Assembly (NCBI GenBank): GCA_036677805.1
Contig: JAVBVS010000014.1
Location: 14,150 to 78,149 of the forward strand
Origin: SIG78 sp036677805
Lineage (GTDB): Bacteria; Verrucomicrobiota; Lentisphaeria; Victivallales; Victivallaceae
Length of the DNA stretch: 64,000 nucleotides
Direction: 5' to 3'
A model generated the notes under the pieces. The model saw nothing but the letters and a program-made list of their open reading frames with translations. It was not told where the DNA came from and ran no database searches. This document shows positions 17,550 through 25,416 of this stretch, in pieces (the stretch's first letter is position 1; each line of letters starts with the position of its first letter). The translations under genes and the position numbers were made by a program.

Positions 17550-19219
17550 ATGTCAAACTCTGGCGCGGCGGCGTCGCCATTCTGCTGGCCGCTTTTTTCG
17601 GTGTCTTTCTGTTTCTGCCGGTCTATACGGTGGTGGCCGAAGGCTGCGACTGGCGGATTTTTCTCGAAATCTGGCACAATCCGGTTTATCGCGGCGGTTT
17701 GCTCAATTCGCTGAATCTGGCGCTGGTCACCACGACGCTGGTCTTCGTGATCGCATTGCCGCTGGCGGTCCTCTCCGACCGCTACGATTTTCCCGGCAAG
17801 ACGCTTTGGAACGCAATGATCCTGGCGCCGATGGTGCTGCCGCCCTTCGTCGGCGCCCTCGGTTTCCAGCAGGTGTTCGGTTATTACGGCGTACTCAACG
17901 CAGTGCTGCGCCACTGCGGCATGGGTCCGGTCGATTTTCTCGGCGGCAACGGCAAATTCTTCGCGGTCGCGCTGATTGAGGCGCTCCATCTCTATCCGAT
18001 TCTCTATTTGAATCTGGCGGCGGCGCTGGCCAACATCGATCCGGCGCTGGATGAAGCCGCGCGCAACCTCGGCGCCCATCGCTGGAACCGCTTCCGCACC
18101 ATCACGCTGCCGCTGATCCGGCCGGGAATTCTGGCCGGCGGCAGCCTGGTGCTGATCTGGAGTTTTACCGAACTCGGCACACCGTTGATGTTCGGCTTCA
18201 CCCGGGTTGCGCCGGTTCAGATTTTCGACGGTCTGAGCGAACTCGAAAGCAATCCTCTGCCCTATGCGCTGGTATTGGTGCTGATGACGGTTTCGGCGCT
18301 GCTCTATCTGCTCGGCCGCAGCCTGACCGGCGGCGGCGGCGCCGGCGCCTCCGGCGTCAAAGGCGCGGCCGGAAGCGTGGTCCGAACGCTTCCCGGCTGG
18401 CGCAAATTTCTGCCCGGCGCGATATTCGCCGGCGTGACCTTGCTGGCGATCCTGCCGCATCTGGCGCTGCTGCTGCTCGCCTTCAGCCGCGATTACTACG
18501 ATACGATCGTGCCGTGGAGCTGGACGCTGGAGCACTTCCGGGCGGCGCTCGGCGACAAGCTGGTGGTGCCGAGCATCTTCAACAGTCTGCGCTATTCGCT
18601 GGCCGCGACCATGATCGCGTTGCTGGCGGGTACCGCCTGCGCCGTGCTGGTGGTGCGCTGGAAGCCGCGGGGAGCGATTTTCTTCGACCTCCTGAGCATG
18701 CTGCCGCTGGCCATTCCAGGCATTGTAATGGCATTCGGATTTCTCGGCATGACGGTCAAGTTCGCCTGGGCGGGCAGGATTTTCGATCCGGTGAATTCGC
18801 CGTTGCTGCTGCTGGCGGGAGCCTACGCCATCCGACGGCTGCCCTATGTGATGCGTTCGGTCGCCTCCGGCCTGGAACAGACGCCGGCGGTGCTGGAAGA
18901 GGCCGGATTGAATGTCGGCGCCACCCGGTCGCGGGTTTTTGCCCGGATTCTGGCGCCGCTGGTCGCGGCCAATCTCCTGATCGGCGGACTGTTCGCCTTC
19001 AGTTTCTCGATGCTGGAAGTTTCGGATTCGCTGATTCTGGTTCAGAAAAGCGCATTTTATCCGATCACCAAAGCGATTTACGAATTGTCCCAGATTCTGG
19101 GTTCGGGACCGGCCACCGCCAGCGCATTCGGCGTCTGGACCATGGCCTTCATGGCCGCGACCCTGGGTGCGGCCAGCGTGATCCTGGGCAAAAAACTGGG
19201 CGCGCTTTTCCGTTTCTGA
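17546..19219 (+). CDS. ABC transporter permease, two fused membrane domains (FbpB type)
   Basis: 557 residues with about 12 membrane helices arranged as two tandem binding-protein-dependent permease domains. Each has an EAA-type coupling loop: DEAARNLGAHRWNRFRTITL near residue 170 and EEAGLNVGATRSRVFARIL near residue 455. Fused permeases are usual for ferric iron (FbpB/SfuB) and some phosphonate importers. It completes the three-gene importer with the upstream ATPase and binding protein, and ends 10 bases before the convergent dgt gene. Confidence 0.92.
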   Translation: MNVKLWRGGVAILLAAFFGVFLFLPVYTVVAEGCDWRIFLEIWHNPVYRGGLLNSLNLALVTTTLVFVIALPLAVLSDRYDFPGKTLWNAMILAPMVLPPFVGALGFQQVFGYYGVLNAVLRHCGMGPVDFLGGNGKFFAVALIEALHLYPILYLNLAAALANIDPALDEAARNLGAHRWNRFRTITLPLIRPGILAGGSLVLIWSFTELGTPLMFGFTRVAPVQIFDGLSELESNPLPYALVLVLMTVSALLYLLGRSLTGGGGAGASGVKGAAGSVVRTLPGWRKFLPGAIFAGVTLLAILPHLALLLLAFSRDYYDTIVPWSWTLEHFRAALGDKLVVPSIFNSLRYSLAATMIALLAGTACAVLVVRWKPRGAIFFDLLSMLPLAIPGIVMAFGFLGMTVKFAWAGRIFDPVNSPLLLLAGAYAIRRLPYVMRSVASGLEQTPAVLEEAGLNVGATRSRVFARILAPLVAANLLIGGLFAFSFSMLEVSDSLILVQKSAFYPITKAIYELSQILGSGPATASAFGVWTMAFMAATLGAASVILGKKLGALFRF

Positions 19220-19229
19220 AGCGCCGCAA

Positions 19230-20612
19230 TCACAGCAGCATGCCGGGCAGCGAAATCCCTTTGACCTTCTTGAACGTCGACACCGCATGGGTGTCGGTCA
19301 TGCCGGTGACATAGTCCAGAATCCGCAGCAGGCGTTCATAAGCGCCGGACTGCCACCCGGCATCTTCGTGAGCGAAACATTCCCGCGGCAGCAGATAAAG
19401 CATCTTGCGGCTGCGGGGCTCCGGCGCGACGCCGCGCGCCGTCGCATCGACATACTCCGTCACCGCCGACATGAAGGCATCGAGCAATCCCGAAGTCAAT
19501 TCATACCCGGCGATCCCGATTTCAGTCGCACGGCGGTAGGTATAGATGCGCTCGATGCTGATGTCGTAGATTTCCGCCAATATCCGGGCGGCAGGAATGA
19601 GCTCGATCAGCGGCTGATCGAGTTCGCCGGAAAGCATCTTATCCTCCTGCGCCAGAAAGGCCGACGCCAGCTGCCGCACCAATCCCCCCAGCGCCCGCGC
19701 CCGCAGCAGCTCGACTTTGCGCCGCCGATCCGGAATTTCCTTCAGCCGCGCCGCGGTTTCGCCGCCGTCATTGATAATCCGGAGCATCAGCGTTTCCAGC
19801 TCGCCGTACTCCACCAGCTTCAGCAGGTGGCCGTCCTCGAAATCGACGATGCGATAGGTCACATCATCCGCCGCTTCGACCAGAAAGGCCAGCGGATGAC
19901 GGCACCAGCCGTCGCCGGTAGCGTTGACCGGCAACAGCCCCAGCGTCGTCGCAACCTCGGCAAAGAGCGCTTTTTCGCGCTGGAAAAAATTGAATTTGCG
20001 CCCCATCACTCCGCGCGGCCGTTCCGCGGCGACGGCCGACACCGGATACTTGGCGATTGCGCCCAGCGTAGCGCAGGTCAGCTGCATTCCGCCGGGATTT
20101 TCGGGCATTTCCAGCCGGGTCAGCACCCGAAAACCCTGGGCGTTGCCCTCATAGCGTTCGATGTCGGCGATTTCCGGCGCGCTCATCATGGTCTTGAGCC
20201 GGGCGGCGACCGGAGAGTGATTGAACCAGTAACGGATGGACTCCTCGCCGGAATGCCCCAGCGGCGGATTGCCGATGTCGTGCGCCAGCGACGCCGCGGC
20301 GACGATTTCACCGATATGATTGGGGCGGATTTCGGGATAATTCAGCTTTTTGCAGATGCCGACGCCGGCGATCGCGCCAAGCGAACGGCCGATCGAAGCG
20401 GTTTCGATGCTGTGGGTCAGCCGCGTCCGGAGATAGTCATCATCGGCCAGCGGAAAAACCTGCGCCTTGTCCTGCAGCGAACGGAACGCCGAAGAAAAGA
20501 CGATCCGGTCGAAATCCTGCTGGAACGGCGACCGTCCCTGCTGCACCGCATCCGAACGCGCACAACCGAGGCGCCGCGCCGACAATAATTTTTTCCACTG
20601 CATGACCGCCAT
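19230..20612 (-). CDS. dgt: deoxyguanosinetriphosphate triphosphohydrolase-like HD protein
   Basis: 460 residues from the ATG at 20612 (GGGGA upstream); longer in-frame starts lie in the tsf terminator. HD-domain motifs are intact: RTRLTHSIETA supplies the first His, SLAHDIGNPPLGHSGE the HD pair with the conserved GNPPLGHxGE of Dgt enzymes, and a later ADDVTYRIVDFEDG the distal Asp. The enzyme hydrolyses dNTPs to the nucleoside and tripolyphosphate in the cytoplasm. The N-terminal DFDRIVFSSAFRSLQDKAQVF is also typical. It runs convergent to the ABC importer and downstream of tsf, separated from it by a terminator. Confidence 0.92.
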   Translation of the reverse strand: MAVMQWKKLLSARRLGCARSDAVQQGRSPFQQDFDRIVFSSAFRSLQDKAQVFPLADDDYLRTRLTHSIETASIGRSLGAIAGVGICKKLNYPEIRPNHIGEIVAAASLAHDIGNPPLGHSGEESIRYWFNHSPVAARLKTMMSAPEIADIERYEGNAQGFRVLTRLEMPENPGGMQLTCATLGAIAKYPVSAVAAERPRGVMGRKFNFFQREKALFAEVATTLGLLPVNATGDGWCRHPLAFLVEAADDVTYRIVDFEDGHLLKLVEYGELETLMLRIINDGGETAARLKEIPDRRRKVELLRARALGGLVRQLASAFLAQEDKMLSGELDQPLIELIPAARILAEIYDISIERIYTYRRATEIGIAGYELTSGLLDAFMSAVTEYVDATARGVAPEPRSRKMLYLLPRECFAHEDAGWQSGAYERLLRILDYVTGMTDTHAVSTFKKVKGISLPGMLL

Positions 20613-20640
20613 CGTTCCATTCCCCGTTCGCGAAATCATG

Positions 20641-20672
20641 AAAAAAGGCGTCCGAATCGCTCCGAACGCCTT
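20641..20672 (-). terminator. intrinsic terminator of the rpsB-tsf operon
   Basis: Downstream of tsf on the minus strand, AAGGCGT...ACGCCTT arms (20645-20672) form a hairpin directly followed by a run of six T (20641-20646). Confidence 0.82.
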
Positions 20673-20708
20673 GGAATCCAACGTTTTTCCGTCAGACCGG
20701 ACGAATGC

Positions 20709-21503
20709 TTACAGTTCTTCGCCGATTTCCCAGCGCAGGAAACGCTTGACCGTGAGGTTCGGCTTGAGCTTGGACAACGAGGTTTTGTCGTCCTTGATCC
20801 AGGGCTGAGCCACCAGGCAGACTTCGGTGAACCACTTGTTGATCTTGCCGACGACGATCTTTTCGATCATGTTGGCAGGCTTGCCGGCCAGCTGGGCCGC
20901 GGCGATTTCCTTTTCGTGAGCAATGGTTTCGGCCGAAATCGCGCTGCTGTCGATATACGCCGGATTGAACGCGGCGATATGCATGCAGATGTCCTTCAGA
21001 AACTCTTCGTCGCTTTCGCCGGCGACTTCGACCATCACCCCGATGCGGCCCATCATGTGGATGTAGGTCGCGATCTTATCGTTGGAGATCCAACGCGCGG
21101 CGCGGCGAATCTGCATGTTTTCGCCAATGGTGGCGACCATCGCGACCAGACCGTCTTTTTCCGCGTCCTGAACCTTTTCCGAAACGCAGCCGTCGCCGGC
21201 GACTTCAATCGTCCGGGTCAGCACGCCGTCGAGATAGGTGTTGAACTTTTCGTTCTTGGCGACGAAGTCGGTTTCGCACAGCACTTCGATCATTGCGGCC
21301 TTGTTGCCGGAAACCAGACAGGCGATTTTGCCTTCCTTGGTCGCGCGGCCGGATTTCTTCTCCGCCTTGGCGATCCCGGCTTTGCGCAGGAAGTCGACGG
21401 CCTTTTCCATATCGCCGCCGGCTTCGGTCAGTGCACGTTTGCAATCCATCATCCCGGCTCCGGTCACATCGCGGAGCTTTTTCACCACATCGGCAGTAAT
21501 CAT
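20709..21503 (-). CDS. tsf: translation elongation factor Ts
   Basis: 264 residues. It starts MITADVVKKLRDVTGAGMMD, where the TGAGMMDCKRAL stretch is the hallmark of EF-Ts, followed by CETDFVAKNEKF, the Tu-binding TDFV motif. The C-terminus ends VKRFLRWEIGEEL, matching the family's RFxRxExGEG end. EF-Ts exchanges GDP for GTP on EF-Tu. It lies 33 bases after rpsB, the near-universal gene order, and GGGAGA precedes the ATG at 21503. An in-frame longer start at 21527 is unlikely. Confidence 0.97.
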   Translation of the reverse strand: MITADVVKKLRDVTGAGMMDCKRALTEAGGDMEKAVDFLRKAGIAKAEKKSGRATKEGKIACLVSGNKAAMIEVLCETDFVAKNEKFNTYLDGVLTRTIEVAGDGCVSEKVQDAEKDGLVAMVATIGENMQIRRAARWISNDKIATYIHMMGRIGVMVEVAGESDEEFLKDICMHIAAFNPAYIDSSAISAETIAHEKEIAAAQLAGKPANMIEKIVVGKINKWFTEVCLVAQPWIKDDKTSLSKLKPNLTVKRFLRWEIGEEL

Positions 21504-21536
21504 TTGATCTGTCTCCCAGTCTCGCAATCGTTCAAA

Positions 21537-22448
21537 CTACTCGGCGTCGCCCTTGGCGGCCACGTCTTCAGCCTTGGGGGCTTCGACCGGGGCGTCGGCC
21601 TTGGGACCCTTGCGCGGAGGACGCTTCCGATCATCGGCGGCGCCTTCCCTGCGGGGACGGGGGCGGCGGGCTTTCTGCGCGCCGTCTTCCTCATCGGTGG
21701 CGGATTCCGCCGCAATCTTATCGGCCGCGCCCTTGGCGGCGGCGGCTTCGAGCACCTGCTTGTTGTAGACTTCCTTGGCGGTCAGGATCGCATCGCGAAG
21801 CACGTCGGTGATGATCTGAAGCGACTTCACCGCGTCATCGTTGGCGACCACCGGGTAATCGATCAGGTCGGGGTCGGCATTGGTGTCGACGATGGCGACG
21901 ATCGGAATATTGAGCTTGGCGGCTTCGCGCACAGCGATGTCGTCGTGGCAGACGTCGATCACCACCAGCGCGGCGGGCAGGCGCTTCATTTCGGCGATCC
22001 CGTCGAGATTGCGGTGCAGCTTTTCATTGTCGCGGGTGAGCATGGAAAGCTCTCTTTTCTTGAGCTTCTGCAATTCGCCGGATTCGACCATCTTGTCGAT
22101 TTCGTACATCTTGGCGATGCTCTTGCGGATGGTCACGTTATTGGTCAGCGTGCCGCCCATCCAGCGTTCGGCGACATAAAACATCCCGGTCTGGGACGCG
22201 AGGTCGCGGATGATTTCCTGAGCCTGACGCTTGGTGCCGACGAAGAGCAGATCGCCGCCCTTGGCCACCACGTTCGACAGGAAGTTGCAGGCATTGGCGA
22301 TCTGCCGCATGGTTTTGGTCAAATCGATGATAGAAATGCCATTCTTCGCGCCATAGACATAATCCTTCATCTTGGGGTTCCAGCGCCGGGTCTGATGCCC
22401 AAAGTGACAGCCGGCTTCCATCAGGTCGTTGATCGTAATCTTCGCCAT
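21537..22448 (-). CDS. rpsB: 30S ribosomal protein S2 with long charged C-terminal tail
   Basis: 303 residues. The S2 core is unmistakable: GCHFGHQTRRWNPKM at the N-terminus, FVGTKRQAQEII, ERWMGGTLTN, and a VDTNADPDLIDYPVVANDDA region. The core ends near residue 225. The following roughly 75 residues are a low-complexity Ala/Lys/Arg/Pro/Glu tail absent from E. coli S2 (241 residues). It is the first gene of the rpsB-tsf operon, with a promoter about 120 bases upstream. Confidence 0.97.
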   Translation of the reverse strand: MAKITINDLMEAGCHFGHQTRRWNPKMKDYVYGAKNGISIIDLTKTMRQIANACNFLSNVVAKGGDLLFVGTKRQAQEIIRDLASQTGMFYVAERWMGGTLTNNVTIRKSIAKMYEIDKMVESGELQKLKKRELSMLTRDNEKLHRNLDGIAEMKRLPAALVVIDVCHDDIAVREAAKLNIPIVAIVDTNADPDLIDYPVVANDDAVKSLQIITDVLRDAILTAKEVYNKQVLEAAAAKGAADKIAAESATDEEDGAQKARRPRPRREGAADDRKRPPRKGPKADAPVEAPKAEDVAAKGDAE

Positions 22449-22576
22449 TGTTCCGTTTCCTTCGCGTTTGCGGCGTCTTGGCTCCGCATCCGGCCGCGTT
22501 TTCGCGGTCCTTGTGCTGCGGCAGGCGCCCCGGGTTTGGGTGTAAAACTCATTCCGGCATCAATAACCGGAACCAT

Positions 22577-22605
22577 ACTATACACCGTCGCCCCCCGCCC
22601 GGCAA
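22577..22605 (-). promoter_or_regulatory. candidate rpsB-tsf promoter
   Basis: Minus-strand TTGCCG (22600-22605) and TATAGT (22577-22582) are 17 bases apart. The G-rich spacer and a leader of about 120 bases to rpsB are notable because S2 operons are often autoregulated through their leader RNA. Confidence 0.65.
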
Positions 22606-22660
22606 CTTTTTTTCGCATTTTTCCACAAAAAAAGTGGAATTTTCACGGTTTTCATATTAT

Positions 22661-22675
22661 TGTATACAGTATACA
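22661..22675. promoter_or_regulatory. palindromic operator of the GntR-family regulator
   Basis: Perfect inverted repeat TGTATAC-A-GTATACA, 25 bases before the GntR gene. A -10 candidate TATACA with TTTTCA 17 bases upstream overlaps it, so binding would block the promoter. The TGTATACA-type half-site is usual for FCD-class GntR proteins. Confidence 0.7.
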
Positions 22676-22699
22676 TAAAACACGAACGAGGTTGATGCC

Positions 22700-23356
22700 A
22701 TGGCCCTGCAAAAAATTTCCCTGGTCGAGCAGGCCCGCACCGAGCTGCTGCGCCGGATCGTAACCGGCCTGTTGCCCGCCGGCACTCGTCTGACTGAAGA
22801 AAGTCTGTGCGCCGAATTCGCCATCAGCCGCACCCCGGTGCGCGACGCGCTGTCGCGGCTCGAAACGGACGGATTGATCGAACGGTTGCCCACGCGCGGT
22901 TATCAGGTCTGTCTGCTTGACCTGGCGGCGATCGACGAATTGCTCGTCTGCCGGATGAAGATCGAACTCATGATTCTGCGCGAAAATTACGCCGGTCTCG
23001 CCATCGCCGGACTGCGGGAGTTGCGCGCGGAACTGGCCGCCGCCGATCCCGACGCGGCCGATGCGCTGGAAACCGCGCGCACCGTCGACGACCGGCTCCA
23101 CCGTTTGGTCGGTGATGCCGCCGACAACCGCTTCCTGCGGGAATTCCACGCCCGACTGCTGTGCCGTCGACTGCCCTACCGCGATTTCCGCAATTCCCCC
23201 GGCGCACTGTCCCCGGCGGAACTGCGGCGGGAACGGCTGGCGTTGCTCGATGCATTGCTTTCCGGCGATTCGGAGCGGGCTTGCCGGGCGTTGGCGGAGC
23301 ACCTCGAAGCCGGCCGCCGCGATGTGCTGGCCGCAATGCGGCAAATTCCTCAATAA
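22700..23356 (+). CDS. GntR-family transcriptional regulator, FCD type
   Basis: 218 residues. The N-terminal winged helix is typical: LRRIVTGLLPAGTRLTEESL, FAISRTPVRDALSRLETDGL and IERLPTRGYQV. The C-terminal helical effector domain (residues 80-210) has the FCD pattern with DDRLHRLVGDAADN and AEHLEAGRRDVL histidines that bind a metal in many members. The ligand is probably an organic acid. A perfect palindrome overlapping its promoter suggests autorepression. The BASS-family transporter 41 bases downstream is the likely co-regulated target. Confidence 0.92.
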   Translation: MALQKISLVEQARTELLRRIVTGLLPAGTRLTEESLCAEFAISRTPVRDALSRLETDGLIERLPTRGYQVCLLDLAAIDELLVCRMKIELMILRENYAGLAIAGLRELRAELAAADPDAADALETARTVDDRLHRLVGDAADNRFLREFHARLLCRRLPYRDFRNSPGALSPAELRRERLALLDALLSGDSERACRALAEHLEAGRRDVLAAMRQIPQ

Positions 23357-23397
23357 ACGACCCGAACCATAAAAATAAGAAAGACGACGGTCGGTTC

Positions 23398-24324
23398 ATG
23401 TTCAAAAAACTGTTTCTTCCGGTCGGCATGTGCCTGACCGTGATGCTGGCGATTGCGACTCCGACTCCGGGATTGTGGCTCAAGGATGCGATCGGCACCC
23501 AATCCATGATCATGGCGATCTTCCTGATCAGCGGCATGCAGGCCGATTTCCGGGAGCTGCAATTCGGCCGGCGTTTCTTCGGAGGACTGCTTCTCGGCGG
23601 ATTTTTCTCGCTGGTCGTGCTCGCTTTTATGGGCTGGGGAATATTGTTTGCGACCCCGCTCGACCCCATGCTTCTGGCCGGACTGCTGGTGATGCTGGCC
23701 GCGCCGCCGACGTTAAGTTCGGGTATCGTGATGACGGTGCAGTCGCTGGGCAATATGATGCTGGCAGTGGCCATCACGGTGCTGTTCAATCTCGGCGCGA
23801 TCCTCACCTTGCCGGCAGTGCTGAGCTTCCTGCTCAGCGAAGCGGCGGCCGATGGCGTCGATGCCTGGCAGATGTTCCGCTCGCTGATCGTGCTGGTACT
23901 GATTCCGTTGTTCATCGGTTATACGGCGCGACGCTATCTGCTGCGGCGAAAATGGCACAGAATTCTCGACTACATTCCGCTACTGGCGACGCTCGGCCTG
24001 ATCGGGGTCTTCTTCTCGGCGGCGCGCACCACCATTCTGGAGCTGCCGTTAGGCATGATCGGACTGGTGCTGCTGCTGTGCGGCATCTTTCATCTGGTGG
24101 CAATGGCGGGCTTGTGGGGCATCGGACGTCTGGTGAGAATGGACGCGGGCGAATGCAAGGCCATGATCTTCTGCGGCGCCAGCAAATCAGCCACCATGGC
24201 GCTGGCGATGGTCGCCATCGCCGATCTGGGAACGACGGCGGCGGTGGTGCCCTGCCTGCTGTTTTACGCCTTGCAGATGCTGATGGACTCGCTGCTTTCC
24301 AACTCCGCCCGGCGCTTCCGATAA
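23398..24324 (+). CDS. BASS-family (bile acid:Na+ symporter-like) transporter, SBF-like
   Basis: 308 residues with about 9-10 hydrophobic helices. It resembles the SBF-like (YfeH/PF13593) branch of the bile acid:sodium symporter family: an early FLISGMQADFRELQFGRRFF, a mid-protein MLAAPPTLSSGIVMTVQSLG, and a late IFCGASKSATMALAM. In known structures the crossing helices at these last two sites bind Na+. The substrate is unknown; a carboxylate is plausible with an FCD regulator upstream. The ATG at 23398 is used because the signal and first helix begin there. Confidence 0.85.
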   Translation: MFKKLFLPVGMCLTVMLAIATPTPGLWLKDAIGTQSMIMAIFLISGMQADFRELQFGRRFFGGLLLGGFFSLVVLAFMGWGILFATPLDPMLLAGLLVMLAAPPTLSSGIVMTVQSLGNMMLAVAITVLFNLGAILTLPAVLSFLLSEAAADGVDAWQMFRSLIVLVLIPLFIGYTARRYLLRRKWHRILDYIPLLATLGLIGVFFSAARTTILELPLGMIGLVLLLCGIFHLVAMAGLWGIGRLVRMDAGECKAMIFCGASKSATMALAMVAIADLGTTAAVVPCLLFYALQMLMDSLLSNSARRFR

Positions 24325-24347
24325 CCAGCGACGGCCAACTGACGACA

Positions 24348-24371
24348 AAGTGACGGGATGCCCCGTCACTT
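24348..24371. terminator. inverted repeat between convergent genes
   Basis: AAGTGACGGG...CCCGTCACTT (arms 24348-24357 and 24362-24371, ATGC loop) spans the gap between the transporter and the convergent AraC gene and overlaps the latter's stop. It lacks a good T-run in either direction, so factor-independent termination is uncertain. Confidence 0.4.
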
Positions 24372-25238
24372 CTCGCGCGGATGTCCCTCCATGCGGAAGC
24401 CTTCGGGCGAACACCCTGCGGCCTTGCGGAAAACTTTACAGAAGTAGCCGGCGTCATTGTAGCCGCAGTTGGCCGCGATCTCCTTGACCGACAACACCGT
24501 CGACTGCAGCTGCCGCATCGCCAGACGCATTCGGAGCGCGGTCACGAATTCGCCCGGCGTCCGCCCGTCGGCCTGGCGGAACTTGCGAATGAAGTGCCAA
24601 TGACTGCACCCGGCATGGCGCGCGAGTTCTCCGACGGCGATCGGTCGGGTGATATTGCGGACGCAATAGTCGTGAACCCGGTGCACCAGTTCGTCCGATG
24701 CGGCGCGTTCCGATTGATCGGGCTCCGCCAGCAGCGCCATCACAAACTCATAGGCCAGCGCGCTGGCCCGATAGCGGTCGCCGGGCGCGCCGGCGCGGCC
24801 CCACTCCAGCAGCCGGTGCGCCATCATGACCGCGGAATGATCCGGCGCAAACGGCGACACCGCGCCGCGCCGCCGCCGCAATTCGACCATCAGCCGCATC
24901 AGTTCCGAACCGTTCACGCTGACGTAGATGAATTCCCACTCCGGCGAATCCACGGGCAGTTCATAACAGTGGTCCTCCGGCACCAGCCCCAGCAAAGCCG
25001 TGCCGGGCTCCACCGTCATGACCTGATTGCCCAGCCGCATCGCACCGCGCCCGGCCAGGGTGTACTGCCAGATCGCCAGCTCCCGCGAACCCCGGTGCAG
25101 GCCATGCCAGCGGTAGCTGTGATCGGTCACCTTCTCATGGCCGCAATTGATCAGCATGGCATGGAGCCGCTCGGTGCGTTCGGGAAAGAGCGGCATAAAA
25201 CTGTCGAACCCGCCAAAATCCATATTTTTCCCATCCAT
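24366..25238 (-). CDS. AraC-family regulator with N-terminal cupin-type sensor
   Basis: 290 residues. The N-terminal half (residues 25-150) fits the AraC-type sugar-binding cupin (WQYTLAGRGAMRLGNQVMTV, AL.GLVPEDHCYELP). The C-terminus carries both helix-turn-helix units (VGELARHAGCSHWHFIRKFRQ and VKEIAANCGYNDAGYFCKVF, ending AAGCSPEGFR). The gene is divergent from the GH4 gene, whose upstream region has an 11-base direct repeat of AraC spacing, so it is the likely activator. Starts at 25238 or 25223 are both possible; neither has a strong ribosome site. Confidence 0.9.
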   Translation of the reverse strand: MDGKNMDFGGFDSFMPLFPERTERLHAMLINCGHEKVTDHSYRWHGLHRGSRELAIWQYTLAGRGAMRLGNQVMTVEPGTALLGLVPEDHCYELPVDSPEWEFIYVSVNGSELMRLMVELRRRRGAVSPFAPDHSAVMMAHRLLEWGRAGAPGDRYRASALAYEFVMALLAEPDQSERAASDELVHRVHDYCVRNITRPIAVGELARHAGCSHWHFIRKFRQADGRTPGEFVTALRMRLAMRQLQSTVLSVKEIAANCGYNDAGYFCKVFRKAAGCSPEGFRMEGHPREK

Positions 25239-25294
25239 TTCCCGTCATATCGTCATAACATAGCATAAATTAACGAATTTATCCATTGAAAAAT

Positions 25295-25325
25295 AGCAAT
25301 TTTTTACCATTCAAAGCAATTTTTT
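25295..25325. repeat. 11-bp direct repeat, candidate AraC binding sites
   Basis: AGCAATTTTTT occurs at 25295-25305 and 25315-25325, 20 bases apart (about two helical turns), between the divergent AraC and GH4 genes. It ends 5 bases before the candidate -35 box. Confidence 0.6.
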
Positions 25326-25330
25326 GGGAT

Positions 25331-25359
25331 TTACCGAAGGCCCGGAACGGTGTATGGTA
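25331..25359 (+). promoter_or_regulatory. candidate activator-dependent promoter of the GH4 gene
   Basis: TTTACC (25331-25336), 17 bases, TATGGT (25354-25359). Both boxes are weak, as expected for an AraC-activated promoter, with the direct repeat immediately upstream. Confidence 0.45.
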
Positions 25360-25416
25360 AAGACAGGAAATCATTCAGTCGAATTGAAAATCGCCAATAT
25401 CAAAGGAATCTCGATC

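Noticed and set aside
22621..22643. TTCCAC-A7-GTGGAA hairpin with T-rich flanks
   Set aside because: It resembles a terminator but no transcript is expected to end between the divergent rpsB and GntR promoters.
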